The notes under the pieces: generated by a model | Told to the model about the DNA's origin: nothing | Databases searched by the model: none | What the model saw: only the letters and a program-made list of their open reading frames with translations | Shown: piece after piece, positions 40,848 through 49,739 of the stretch | Layout: each line of letters begins with the position of its first letter | Numbering within the stretch: the first letter of the stretch is position 1 | Made by a program: the position numbers and the translations under genes | From: Pseudomonas sp. 7SR1 | GTDB taxonomy: Bacteria; Pseudomonadota; Gammaproteobacteria; Pseudomonadales; Pseudomonadaceae | Direction: 5' to 3' | Length of the DNA stretch: 64,000 nucleotides | Assembly: GCF_900156465.1 (NCBI RefSeq) | Contig: NZ_LT707064.1 | Location: 558,001 to 622,000 of the forward strand

Positions 40848-42293
40848 ATGCAATGGGAAGTCGTGATCGGGCTGGAGATTCATACCCAGCTCGCCACCCG
40901 ATCGAAAATCTTTTCCGGTAGCGCCACCACGTTCGGCTCCGAGCCCAACACCCAGGCCAGCCTGGTCGACCTGGGCATGCCCGGCGTACTGCCGGTGCTC
41001 AACGCTGAAGCGGTGCGCATGGCGGTGATGTTCGGCCTGGCCATTGATGCCGAGATCGGCCAGCACAACGTGTTTGCCCGCAAGAACTACTTCTACCCGG
41101 ACCTGCCCAAGGGCTACCAGATCAGCCAGATGGAGCTGCCGATTGTCGGCAAGGGCCACCTGGATATCGCCCTGGAAGACGGCACGGTCAAGCGGGTCGG
41201 CATCACTCGTGCCCACCTGGAAGAAGACGCCGGCAAGAGCCTGCACGAGGAATTCAACGGCGCTTCCGGCATCGACCTGAACCGTGCCGGCACCCCGCTG
41301 CTGGAAATCGTTTCCGAGCCGGACATGCGCAGCGCCAAGGAAGCCGTGGCCTACGTCAAGGCGATCCATGCACTGGTACGCTATCTGGGCATCTGCGACG
41401 GCAACATGGCCGAAGGCTCGTTGCGCTGCGACTGCAACGTGTCGGTCCGCCCCAAGGGCCAGGTCGAGTTCGGCACGCGCTGCGAGATCAAGAACGTCAA
41501 CTCGTTCCGCTTCATCGAGAAGGCGATCAACAGCGAGATCCAACGCCAGATCGAACTGATCGAGGACGGCGGCAAGGTCATCCAGCAGACCCGCCTGTAC
41601 GATCCGAACAAGGACGAGACCCGTCCGATGCGCAGCAAAGAGGAAGCCAACGACTACCGTTACTTCCCCGACCCGGACCTGTTGCCGGTGGTCATCGAGG
41701 ACTCGTTCCTCAACGACGTGCGCGCTACCCTGCCGGAACTGCCACCCCAGAAGCGCGAGCGCTTCCAGGCGCAGTTCGGGTTGTCGAGCTATGACGCCAA
41801 CGTCCTGGCCAGCAGCCGCGAGCAGGCCGACTACTTCGAGAAAGTCGTGAGCATCGGTGGCGACGCCAAGCTGGCGGCCAACTGGGTGATGGTCGAACTG
41901 GGCAGCCTGTTGAACAAGCAGGGGCTGGAGATCGACGAGTCGCCGGTCTCGGCCGAGCAACTGGGCGGCATGCTGCTGCGGATCAAGGACAACACCATTT
42001 CCGGCAAGATCGCCAAGATGGTCTTCGAAGCCATGGCCAATGGTGAAGGCAGCGCCGACGAGATCATCGAGAAGCGCGGCTTGAAGCAGGTCACCGATAC
42101 CGGCGCCATCTCTGCCGTGCTCGATGAAATGCTCGCGGCCAATGCCGAGCAGGTCGAACAGTACCGTGCGGCGGACGAAGCCAAGCGCGCCAAGATGTTC
42201 GGCTTCTTCGTCGGCCAGGCCATGAAAGCCTCCAAGGGCAAGGCCAACCCGCAACAGGTCAACGAACTGCTGAAAAGCAAGCTCGAGGGCTGA
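40848..42293 (+). CDS. gatB: Asp/Glu-tRNA amidotransferase subunit B
   Basis: The kinase/tRNA-binding subunit of GatCAB, 481 residues from the ATG at 40848 ([20 protein letters not shown]), preceded by TGAGGAGAAA. The cradle domain shows [19 protein letters not shown] and [15 protein letters not shown], and the C-terminal YqeY-like tail ([20 protein letters not shown]) that contacts tRNA is complete. Confidence 0.97.
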   Translation: MQWEVVIGLEIHTQLATRSKIFSGSATTFGSEPNTQASLVDLGMPGVLPVLNAEAVRMAVMFGLAIDAEIGQHNVFARKNYFYPDLPKGYQISQMELPIVGKGHLDIALEDGTVKRVGITRAHLEEDAGKSLHEEFNGASGIDLNRAGTPLLEIVSEPDMRSAKEAVAYVKAIHALVRYLGICDGNMAEGSLRCDCNVSVRPKGQVEFGTRCEIKNVNSFRFIEKAINSEIQRQIELIEDGGKVIQQTRLYDPNKDETRPMRSKEEANDYRYFPDPDLLPVVIEDSFLNDVRATLPELPPQKRERFQAQFGLSSYDANVLASSREQADYFEKVVSIGGDAKLAANWVMVELGSLLNKQGLEIDESPVSAEQLGGMLLRIKDNTISGKIAKMVFEAMANGEGSADEIIEKRGLKQVTDTGAISAVLDEMLAANAEQVEQYRAADEAKRAKMFGFFVGQAMKASKGKANPQQVNELLKSKLEG

Positions 42294-42324
42294 TGGACAT
42301 GGAGCCAGCCTTGCTGTCTGGCTC

Positions 42325-42424
42325 AATTCCCTGTGGGAGCGAGCTGGCGCGCGATAGCGGCATGACAGTCAACACCGATGTTGAATGTGATGGCCTCTTC
42401 GCGAGCCAGCTCGCTCCCACATCT
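42325..42424. repeat. REP inverted pair between gatB and the rlpA-like gene
   Basis: GTGGGAGCGAGCTGGCGCGC (about 42331-42358) is mirrored by CGCGAGCCAGCTCGCTCCCA (about 42398-42420). It sits in the presumed leader of the lipoprotein gene and happens to stay open in that gene's frame. Confidence 0.85.
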
Positions 42425-42442
42425 GGATCTGGAAAACCCTAC

Positions 42443-42820
42443 ATGAAGCGTCTCCTCGGCGCCTGCGCGCTGCTGTCCCTGCTGGCCGGCTGTGCCAGCC
42501 AGAGCGGGACGGTCGATCCACACGGCTACGACCAGACCGGCGTTGCCTCTTATTACGGTGCTCGCCACCATGGCAAACGCACCGCCAGCGGCGAGCGTTT
42601 CGACCAGCATGGCCTGACCGCCGCCCATCGCCAGTTGCCGTTCGGCACACGGGTGAAAATCACCAACCTGGGTAACAACGACAGCGTCGTGGTGCGCATC
42701 AACGACCGCGGTCCGTATTCCCGCGGGCGCCTGATCGACGTATCCCGCGCAGCGGCCGAGCAACTGGGCATGCTGCGCAGCGGCACCGCCCGGGTGCGTG
42801 TGCAAGCCCTCGACGATTGA
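42443..42820 (+). CDS. Short RlpA-like lipoprotein (double-psi beta-barrel)
   Basis: A 125-residue putative lipoprotein with lipobox LLAGC (Cys17), starting at the ATG at 42443 (MKRLLGACALLSLLAG). The rest is one RlpA-type double-psi beta-barrel (GVASYYGARHHGKRTASGER; VVRINDRGPYSRGRLIDVSR). It lacks the SPOR domain of full-length RlpA, which is a lytic transglycosylase active on denuded glycans in P. aeruginosa, and the main rlpA maps elsewhere. The barrel's catalytic Asp (NDRGPY) is kept, so it may still act on peptidoglycan. Confidence 0.85.
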   Translation: MKRLLGACALLSLLAGCASQSGTVDPHGYDQTGVASYYGARHHGKRTASGERFDQHGLTAAHRQLPFGTRVKITNLGNNDSVVVRINDRGPYSRGRLIDVSRAAAEQLGMLRSGTARVRVQALDD

Positions 42821-42836
42821 TAGACGGAGCCTGGCC

Positions 42837-43931
42837 ATTTCCCTACTGACTGCCCTGCCCCTGCTCAGCCTGCTCGAACTGTCCGGCGGCTTGCTGTTGC
42901 TGATCACCGGCGCCGAGCTGCTGGTGCGAGCCGCCGTCGGCCTGGCGGCACGCCTGCAGGTGCGTCCACTGATCATCGGCCTGACGGTCGTCGCCTTCGG
43001 CAGCAGCGCGCCGCAGATGGCCGTCAGCCTGCAGGCGACCCTGGCGCAGAACGCCGATATCGCCGTGGGCAGCGTGATCGGCAGCGGCATCTTCAATATT
43101 CTCGTTACCCTCGGGCTGTCGGCGCTGATCATTCCGCTGCGCGTCTCGCGCCAGTTGGTGCGCCTGGATATTCCATTGATGATCGGCGCCAGCCTGCTGG
43201 TTTTCGTGCTGGCGTGGAACGAGACACTGACGCAGCTGGACGGCGTCCTGCTGCTGGTGGCCCTGGCGATCTATCTCGGCCTGCTGTTGCGCCAGTCACG
43301 GCATTCGGGGCGCCCCCATGCGGTGGCGGTCGATGTGACCCCGGCGTCCTGGTTCAAGAGCCTGTCGATGATCGTGCTGGGGCTGGCCATGTTGATCTTC
43401 GCCGGGCACCTGCTACTGGGCGCGGCGGTGGAAGTGGCCACCGATCTCGGGCTGTCGGAACGCATCATCGGCCTGACCATCGTGGCCGTCAGCACCTCGT
43501 TGCCGGAGCTCGCCACTTCGCTGATCGCCGCCCTGCGGGGCCAGCGGGACATCGCCGTGGGCAACGTGATCGGCAGCAACCTGTTCAACCTGCTGGGGGT
43601 CCTGGGGGTGACGGCCCTCGTCGCGCCCTCGCCGCTTTCGGTCTCCCCCAACGCCCTGGACTTCGACCTGCCAGTGATGCTCGGTGTGGCAGTGCTGTGC
43701 CTGCCGGTGTTCTATTCCGGCTACCGCGTCACCCGCGCCGAAGGCCTGTTGTTCCTGGGCCTGTACCTGGCCTATGGGCTGCACGTGGTGTCGTTCACTA
43801 CCGGCATGCCCCTGGCCGGCCAGCTGGAACGCTTGATGCTGTTCTATGTCCTGCCGGCGCTGCTCGCCTTTTTGCTCTACACCTCCGTGCGCGCCTGGCG
43901 CCGCCAACACCACAAGAGGGATTTGCCATGA
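42837..43931 (+). CDS. Ca2+/Na+ antiporter of the CaCA family (YrbG-like), likely ATT start
   Basis: A membrane antiporter of about 364 residues with ten or so helices and both CaCA alpha repeats: GLTVVAFGSSAPQMAVSLQA with GSVIGSGIFNILVTLG, and GLTIVAVSTSLPELATSLIA with GNVIGSNLFNLLGVLG. Start choice is difficult: a GTG at 42798 overlaps the preceding gene by 23 bases and lacks a ribosome-binding site, while an ATT at 42837 follows GGAG with a 7-base spacer and gives ISLLTALPLLSLLELSGGLL. I favour the ATT. The stop overlaps the next ATG (ATGA). Confidence 0.85.
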   Translation: MSLLTALPLLSLLELSGGLLLLITGAELLVRAAVGLAARLQVRPLIIGLTVVAFGSSAPQMAVSLQATLAQNADIAVGSVIGSGIFNILVTLGLSALIIPLRVSRQLVRLDIPLMIGASLLVFVLAWNETLTQLDGVLLLVALAIYLGLLLRQSRHSGRPHAVAVDVTPASWFKSLSMIVLGLAMLIFAGHLLLGAAVEVATDLGLSERIIGLTIVAVSTSLPELATSLIAALRGQRDIAVGNVIGSNLFNLLGVLGVTALVAPSPLSVSPNALDFDLPVMLGVAVLCLPVFYSGYRVTRAEGLLFLGLYLAYGLHVVSFTTGMPLAGQLERLMLFYVLPALLAFLLYTSVRAWRRQHHKRDLP

Positions 43932-44308
43932 CCGACACTCCAAAGACTGGCCTGGACATGCGACGCCAGGTGATGGGCGACGCATTCGTCGACCGCGCCC
44001 TGGGTAATGCCACCGAATTCACCCAGCCGCTGCAAGACTTCGTCAACGAACATGCCTGGGGCAGCGTCTGGAGCCGCGAAGGCCTGCCGCTGAAAACCCG
44101 CAGCCTGATCACCCTCGCCGCCCTCACCGCCCTCAAGTGCCCGCAGGAACTCAAGGGGCATGTTCGCGGCGCGCTGAACAACGGCTGTACGGTGCAAGAG
44201 ATTCGCGAGGCATTGCTGCATTGCGCGGTGTACGCCGGCGTGCCGGCGGCGATCGATGCGTTTCGGGCGGCGCAGGAAGTGATCGATAGTTATCAAAAAC
44301 CGGAGTGA
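43928..44308 (+). CDS. Carboxymuconolactone decarboxylase family protein (PcaC-like)
   Basis: A 126-residue CMD-family protein coupled by a 4-base overlap to the antiporter. LKCPQELKGHVRGALNNGCT and LHCAVYAGVPAAIDAFRAAQ align with 4-carboxymuconolactone decarboxylases and keep the conserved histidine. No other pca genes are present, so its substrate may not be a muconolactone; alkylhydroperoxidase-like or other decarboxylase activity is possible. Confidence 0.85.
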   Translation: MTDTPKTGLDMRRQVMGDAFVDRALGNATEFTQPLQDFVNEHAWGSVWSREGLPLKTRSLITLAALTALKCPQELKGHVRGALNNGCTVQEIREALLHCAVYAGVPAAIDAFRAAQEVIDSYQKPE

Positions 44309-44317
44309 CCGTCAGAT

Positions 44318-44470
44318 CGCTATCGCGAGCAGGCTCGCTCCCACAGCAGGGTGCACATGCGTTCTGTGTCTACTGAAATCCAATGTGGGAGCGGGCTTGC
44401 CCCAACATTAAAAACGCGCACGGCCAATGATAATGTGGAGGCGAACCTGCTCGCGAATCCGGGCCTGAGG
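44318..44470. repeat. REP cluster
   Basis: Units of the GTGGGAGCGAG family occur at about 44320-44346 (CTATCGCGAGCAGGCTCGCT), 44383-44402 (TGTGGGAGCGGGCTTGCC) and, degenerate, 44434-44460 (GTGGAGGCGAACCTGCTCGC). They fill the gap between the PcaC-like gene and the convergent DUF4917 gene. Confidence 0.75.
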
Positions 44471-44478
44471 CCCGGCCG

Positions 44479-45438
44479 TTAACCCCAGATCCGAGCACTC
44501 TCAGCCTGGAAGAACTCCACCCGGTGCGCTCCCAGGTAAGCTTGAGCGCGTCCTTTGAGCAAGACATTGTCTTCACTGTCCTTATCGCCGTAGACACTCA
44601 CAAAAACCTTGCTTACCGAGCTCTGTTTTATCTGATCGAAGATGTGTCGGTCATTGTCATCGAACGAATGTCCATAGATAAACAACACCCCTTGCAACCG
44701 GCCCAATCGTTCAAAACAATAATTGAGATAGGGGTTGTGCTGAATTCTTACCTTCTTTCGCTCATGTGTAGGTTCTGAGACAAAGGTGGGAAACTTTCTG
44801 TGTTCCATGTTCCGTTTCACTTGCTCAATGATCGACTCGCCCTGATCCGAACATGCGTGCTTTCTGATACCGCCCTGGGTGTCATAGATGTGCAGCCCGC
44901 CATGGAGGAAATGAACATTCTGGGTTTCAGGGCCCTCCCACGGCCCGCCTCGAAACCCATCGTCCGTGTAATATTCCGGCTCAAGACCAAACTGGTTTCT
45001 CGCCCAATAAAACAACAAGTCATAATTGAGCGTGAACACATTGCTGAAGGGCTTGAGAAATTTCCTCACCGAAACATATTGCTCATCCGTCACTTCACGA
45101 GGCAACTCCGGGTGGGTTGCCGATATCACCTCAATCAGGGCGTTTTTGATGGCTTCCTGATCGGCCTTGATCTCTTCAATCAGCCCCTGGTCGGCATTGT
45201 AGATCCTGAGGATGTCTTCTGCGGCGATCAGCCGTTTCATGACCTTCTCAAAATCATATGTTTTGAACGTATCGAAGATACGTCGGATCACCCGATGCCT
45301 TTCACCGAAGTGCGCACTGGAAAACAGACTCTTGTAACTGAAAACATCTTTGTTCCAGGCTTGAGAAAACCCATTCGCCAATAAAATGGAACGCTGGCAG
45401 CTGTAATCGAAGGAAAAAGCTTCTTCGAAAGTGATCAT
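44479..45438 (-). CDS. DUF4917 protein with SIR2-like features
   Basis: A 319-residue protein starting at the ATG at 45438 after AAGGAAG (MITFEEAFSFDYSCQRSILL). It matches the DUF4917 pattern. Hallmarks of SIR2-like NAD-binding folds can be read: a glycine-containing loop ANGFSQAW (21-28), FTLNYDLL (135-142), HFLHGG (176-181) and YGHSFDDNDRHI (255-266), then a late strand VFVSVYGDKDSE (278-289). SIR2-like proteins of this type include NADase effectors of phage defence, but no partner gene is visible. The gene is clearly more AT-rich than its neighbours and is flanked by REPs and a reversed transporter gene, suggesting horizontal gain. Confidence 0.75.
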   Translation of the reverse strand: MITFEEAFSFDYSCQRSILLANGFSQAWNKDVFSYKSLFSSAHFGERHRVIRRIFDTFKTYDFEKVMKRLIAAEDILRIYNADQGLIEEIKADQEAIKNALIEVISATHPELPREVTDEQYVSVRKFLKPFSNVFTLNYDLLFYWARNQFGLEPEYYTDDGFRGGPWEGPETQNVHFLHGGLHIYDTQGGIRKHACSDQGESIIEQVKRNMEHRKFPTFVSEPTHERKKVRIQHNPYLNYCFERLGRLQGVLFIYGHSFDDNDRHIFDQIKQSSVSKVFVSVYGDKDSEDNVLLKGRAQAYLGAHRVEFFQAESARIWG

Positions 45439-45523
45439 ATAGTCTTCCTTGTGTCGTTCTGATTAAGTCCCAACACAATGATACCAATGAGCCACCACTC
45501 TTAACCATTCAGAAGATCGTGGG

Positions 45524-46465
45524 CTAGATCCAGCCACCCCACTGCAACACAAAGATCCCCAGGTTGGTGGTAATCGCTGCCATCAAAGTGGTGATGACGA
45601 TGATTGCCGCCGCCAGTTCATGGTTGCCGTCGGCGGCCCGGGCCATGACGAAGCTGGCGGCCGCGGTGGGGCTGCCGAAGTACAGGAACAGGATCCCCAG
45701 TTCCGCGCCGCGAAAGCCCCAGAGCCAGGCCCCGAGGGTGGTCACCAGCGGTAGGCCGACCATCTTCACCAGGCTCGAACTCAGGGCCATCTTGCCGCTC
45801 TTGCGCAGGGCCGCCAGCGATAGCGTGCCGCCGATGCAAATCAGCGCCAGGGGCAAGGTCATTTGCGACAGGTATTTGGCCGAGGTCTCGAACCAGTTCG
45901 GCACGCCGATCTGCCAATAGGCGAACGGCGCGGCGACGATCACGCTGATGATCAGCGGATTGCTGATCACGCTCTTGCAGATGCTCCACGGATCGGACTT
46001 GATCACCGGGCTGTAGACCGCCAGCACGATGGTCGACAGGGTGTTGTAGAACAGGATCACCAGCGCCGCGAGGATCGCGCCCAGGGAAATCCCGTAGTCG
46101 CCGTACATGCTCGCCGCCAGCGCCAGGCCGATGACACCGTTGTTGCCGCGAAATGCACCCTGGGTGTAGATGCCACGATCTTCCCGCGGGCAACGCCAGA
46201 TCGCCCAGCCCCAGGCCATCGCGAAACTCAACAGGGTCGCGATGCAAAAGTAGATCAATAGATCCGGCTGCAGCGCTGCATGCAGATCCGCGTGCAGGAT
46301 GCCGAGAAACAACAGCGCCGGCATGGTGACGTTGAATACCAGGGACGAGGCGATGTGGATGAAATTGTCGTTGATCCATTCGATGCGCTTGAGCAACACC
46401 CCCAGAAACAGCATGGCGAACACCGGCGCGGTGACGTTCAGGGTTTCGAGGAAAATTGCCAGCAT
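45524..46465 (-). CDS. AEC-family (auxin efflux carrier-like) transporter
   Basis: A 313-residue membrane protein with about ten helices, of the AEC family whose bacterial members export or import malate, malonate and other carboxylates. It starts MLAIFLETLNVTAPVFAMLF; the half-repeat signatures are AFRGNNGVIGLALAASMYGD and LPLVTTLGAWLWGFRGAELG. It is unlinked by operon to its neighbours. Substrate unknown. Confidence 0.88.
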   Translation of the reverse strand: MLAIFLETLNVTAPVFAMLFLGVLLKRIEWINDNFIHIASSLVFNVTMPALLFLGILHADLHAALQPDLLIYFCIATLLSFAMAWGWAIWRCPREDRGIYTQGAFRGNNGVIGLALAASMYGDYGISLGAILAALVILFYNTLSTIVLAVYSPVIKSDPWSICKSVISNPLIISVIVAAPFAYWQIGVPNWFETSAKYLSQMTLPLALICIGGTLSLAALRKSGKMALSSSLVKMVGLPLVTTLGAWLWGFRGAELGILFLYFGSPTAAASFVMARAADGNHELAAAIIVITTLMAAITTNLGIFVLQWGGWI

Positions 46466-46534
46466 GCCGGGGGACCTTGAGAGGGGTGTCGTTAGGAGGC
46501 TAATGATAAGCCACTAACGACGTTGGCGTCTGGT

Positions 46535-46702
46535 GAAGCGCTATCGCGAGCAGGCTCGCTTCCCTGTTTTTGGGTGAATACAGAACCTGTATTCGCCACA
46601 AATCCTCTGTGGGAGCGAGCTTGCTCGCGATAGCGGTGTTTCAGCTTGCACAAATATCGAATGTGCCACCGCCATCGCGAGCAAGCTCGCTCCCACACCG
46701 GG
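46535..46702. repeat. Three-unit REP cluster
   Basis: Three GTGGGAGCGAG-family units occur at about 46541-46565, 46609-46637 and 46674-46699. The second and third are a well-conserved inverted pair (GTGGGAGCGAGCTTGCTCGC and CATCGCGAGCAAGCTCGCTC); the first is an extra, more diverged unit. Confidence 0.85.
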
Positions 46703-46723
46703 TCTGCGGCGATCACCAAATCA

Positions 46724-48277
46724 TCAGGTAATCGGCGCCGGGTTGAACAAGGTAATGTCGTTGTACAGCTTGTGCCGCTCGGCCCAGGTCTGCTTCTTGC
46801 CGCTGGCCACTTCCAGGTAGTAGTGGAACAGCTCCCACCCCAGCTCTTCGATGGAGGCCCGGCCGGTGGCGATCCGTCCGGCATCGATGTCGATCAGGTC
46901 CGGCCAGCGCTGGGCCAGTTCGGTGCGGGTCGAGACCTTCACCACGGGGGCCATGGCCAAGCCGTATGGCGTGCCCCGGCCGGTGGTGAACACATGCAGG
47001 TTCATCCCCGCCGCCAGTTGCAAGGTGCCACAGACAAAATCACTGGCCGGTGTGGCACAGAAGATCAGGCCCTTTTGCTTGAAGCGCTCGCCCGGGCCGA
47101 GCACGCCGTTGATCGCACTGCTGCCGGACTTGACGATCGACCCCAGGGATTTCTCGACGATGTTCGACAACCCGCCCTTCTTGTTCCCCGGCGTGGTGTT
47201 GGCACTGCGGTCGGCCTCGCCCTTGGCCAGGTAACGGTCGTACCAGTCCATTTCCCGCACCAGCTCTTGAGCAACTTCTCGGGTCTGCGCCCGGGAGGTC
47301 AGCAGGTAGATCGCATCGCGCACTTCGGTGACTTCGGAAAACATCACCGTCGCCCCGGCACGCAGCAGCAGGTCCGAGGCATAGCCCAGCGCGGGGTTGG
47401 CGGTGATGCCGGAAAACGCATCGCTGCCGCCGCACTGCATGCCCAGGATCAACTCCGAAGCCGGCACGGTCTCGCGACGGCGCTGGTCGAGTTTTTTCAG
47501 GCGGGTCTCGGCCAGTTCCATGATCTGCTCGATCATTTCGGTGAAGCCGTGGCTGGAATCCTGCAGGCGATACAACCACGGCTCGCTCAAGTCCACCGAA
47601 GTGTCGTTCTCGTGCATCACCTGCCCGGCCTGCAATTTCTCGCAGCCCAGGCTGATCACCAGCGCTTCTCCCCCCAGGTTCGGGTTGCGTGCCAGGTTGC
47701 GCACGGTACGAATCGGGATGTAAGCGTCGGTGGCGGTGATCGCCACGCCACAGCCGTAGCTGTGGGTCAGCGCCACCACGTCATCGACGTTCGGGTACTT
47801 GGGCAGCAGCTCATCCTTGATGCGCTTGACCGCATGATCCAGCACCCCGGTCACGCACTGCACGGTGGTGGTGATGCCCAGGATGTTGCGCGTGCCGACG
47901 GTACCGTCGGCGTTGCGATAACCCTCGAAGGTATAGCCTTGCAGTGGTGCATCGGCCGCCGGCACGTCGGTGGACAGCGGCAGGCTTTCCAGCGGCGGCG
48001 CGGTGGGCATGCGCAGCTGGTCTTCCTTGACCCAGCTGCCACGGGGGATCGGTTGCAGCGCATAGCCAATCACTTGGCCGTAGCGGATCACCTCGCCACC
48101 CTCGGGGATGTCCTCCAGGGTGACCTTGTGGCTCTGGGGCACGAAGTCCACGGTAACCAGGCCGTCCGGGAACTCGGTCCCGGCCGGTACGCCCTGGTCG
48201 TTGACGACGATTACCACGTTGTCCCGCTCATGCAGGCGGATGTAACGAGGCGAGTCGGCATGTTCAATCAGTTGCAT
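46724..48277 (-). CDS. garD: Galactarate dehydratase
   Basis: GarD dehydrates D-galactarate to 5-dehydro-4-deoxyglucarate. The 517-residue protein belongs to the UxaA family: an N-terminal SAF domain ([19 protein letters not shown]), then the catalytic domain ([58 protein letters not shown]). I start at the ATG at 48277 ([20 protein letters not shown]). The 13-base gap to the transporter gene implies one transcript with it. Confidence 0.93.
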   Translation of the reverse strand: MQLIEHADSPRYIRLHERDNVVIVVNDQGVPAGTEFPDGLVTVDFVPQSHKVTLEDIPEGGEVIRYGQVIGYALQPIPRGSWVKEDQLRMPTAPPLESLPLSTDVPAADAPLQGYTFEGYRNADGTVGTRNILGITTTVQCVTGVLDHAVKRIKDELLPKYPNVDDVVALTHSYGCGVAITATDAYIPIRTVRNLARNPNLGGEALVISLGCEKLQAGQVMHENDTSVDLSEPWLYRLQDSSHGFTEMIEQIMELAETRLKKLDQRRRETVPASELILGMQCGGSDAFSGITANPALGYASDLLLRAGATVMFSEVTEVRDAIYLLTSRAQTREVAQELVREMDWYDRYLAKGEADRSANTTPGNKKGGLSNIVEKSLGSIVKSGSSAINGVLGPGERFKQKGLIFCATPASDFVCGTLQLAAGMNLHVFTTGRGTPYGLAMAPVVKVSTRTELAQRWPDLIDIDAGRIATGRASIEELGWELFHYYLEVASGKKQTWAERHKLYNDITLFNPAPIT

Positions 48278-48290
48278 CGACACGGCTCCT

Positions 48291-49655
48291 TCAGGATTTG
48301 GCTTCGGACAGGCTGGAAAGGCCGGCATCCTTGGCAGCAGGCTCCTTGAGCACCACGCGCTTGATCGGCCCGACGATGACCAGGTAGCTGAAGACCGCCA
48401 TCAGCGCGTTGCAACCCACGAACACCAGCGCCCACTTGAACGAACCGGTGGAGCTGATGATGTAGCCGATGACGATCGGCGTGGTGATCGATGCCAGGTT
48501 ACCGAAGGTATTGAACAGGCCACCGCTCAAGCCGGCAATCTGCTTGGGCGATGTGTCGGACACTACGGCCCAGCCCAGCGCGCCCACGCCTTTGCCGAAG
48601 AAGGCCAGCGCCATGAAACCCACCACCATCCATTCGATGTCCACGTAGTTGCACGCCACGATGCTGCTGGACACCAGCAGGCCGGCGATGATCGGCGTCT
48701 TGCGGGCGAAGGTCAGCGAGTGCCCCTTGCGCAGCAGGTAATCGGAAATCACCCCACCCAGCACACCACCGATGAAACCGCAGATGGCCGGCAAGGAGGC
48801 GATGAAACCGGCCTTGAGGATGGTCATGCCACGCTCTTGAACCAGGTACACCGGGAACCAGGTGAGGAAGAAGTAGGTGATGCCGTTGATGCAGTACTGG
48901 CCCAGGTACACGCCAAGCATCATGCGGTTGGTCAGCAGTTGGCGGATGTAGTCCCACTTCGGGCCTTCGGTTTTCTTGTCCTTGCCCTTGTCCTGGTCCA
49001 TGTCGACCATCGCCCCATTGGATGCGATGTGATTGAACTCGGCTTCGTTGATCATCGGGTGCTGGCGCGGGCTGTAGATCACTTTCAGCCAGATCAGCGA
49101 GAACACGATGCCAATCAGGCCCATCACGATGAACACGTGCTGCCAGCCGAAGCGATAGACGATCCAGCCCATCAGCGGCGCGAACAGTACGGTGGCGAAG
49201 TATTGGGCCGAGTTGAAGATCGCCGATGCCGTACCGCGCTCGGCGGTAGGGAACCAGGCCGCGACAATGCGCGCGTTCCCCGGGAACGATGGGGCTTCGG
49301 CCAGTCCTACCAGGAAGCGCAGCATGAACAGGGCGACCACGGCGGTGGAGAGGCCGAATTCACCGACGTAGCCTTGCAGCACGGTGAACAGCGACCAGGT
49401 GAAGATGCTCAGGGCATAGACTTTCTTCGACCCGAACCGGTCGAGCAGCCAGCCGCCGGGGATCTGCCCGGCCACGTAGGCCCAGCCGAAAGCGGAGAAG
49501 ATATAACCGAGGGTGACGGCATCGATGCCGAGGTCTTTCTGCAGGCTGGAGCCTGCAATGGCGATGGTGGCACGGTCGGCATAGTTGATCGTCGTCACCA
49601 GGAACAGCATGAGCAGGATCAAATAGCGGACGTGTGTCGGCTTGGTCGCTTGCAT
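48291..49655 (-). CDS. MFS hexarate transporter (GudP/GarP family)
   Basis: A 454-residue major facilitator of the anion:cation symporter branch, with 12 membrane helices. It begins [20 protein letters not shown] followed by [19 protein letters not shown], the family's N-terminal signature, and includes the long central charged loop [15 protein letters not shown]. Neighbouring garD, aldehyde dehydrogenase and kdgD genes point to glucarate/galactarate as substrates. Confidence 0.92.
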   Translation of the reverse strand: MQATKPTHVRYLILLMLFLVTTINYADRATIAIAGSSLQKDLGIDAVTLGYIFSAFGWAYVAGQIPGGWLLDRFGSKKVYALSIFTWSLFTVLQGYVGEFGLSTAVVALFMLRFLVGLAEAPSFPGNARIVAAWFPTAERGTASAIFNSAQYFATVLFAPLMGWIVYRFGWQHVFIVMGLIGIVFSLIWLKVIYSPRQHPMINEAEFNHIASNGAMVDMDQDKGKDKKTEGPKWDYIRQLLTNRMMLGVYLGQYCINGITYFFLTWFPVYLVQERGMTILKAGFIASLPAICGFIGGVLGGVISDYLLRKGHSLTFARKTPIIAGLLVSSSIVACNYVDIEWMVVGFMALAFFGKGVGALGWAVVSDTSPKQIAGLSGGLFNTFGNLASITTPIVIGYIISSTGSFKWALVFVGCNALMAVFSYLVIVGPIKRVVLKEPAAKDAGLSSLSEAKS

Positions 49656-49697
49656 CTAGAGGTACTCCCACTATTTATTTTTATGCGGGTCAGCAGA

Positions 49698-49730
49698 TTG
49701 TACGTCCGGGCTGGAAGACCAGCCCGGACG
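49698..49730 (-). terminator. Hairpin after the dehydrogenase gene, with overlapping TTGTACG box
   Basis: CGTCCGGGCTGG (49703-49714) and CCAGCCCGGACG (49719-49730) form a perfect 12-bp stem immediately after the stop of the aldehyde dehydrogenase gene. TTGTACG (49698-49704) overlaps its left edge and resembles the operator core seen at kdgD and the regulator gene. It may be both a transcript boundary and a regulatory site for the transporter-garD pair. Confidence 0.55.
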
Positions 49731-49739
49731 GTGTTGCAG

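Noticed and set aside
46535..46702. Repeated motifs that might suggest a CRISPR array
   Set aside because: The units are REP hairpins with irregular spacing and alternating orientation; there are no regular direct repeats or cas genes.
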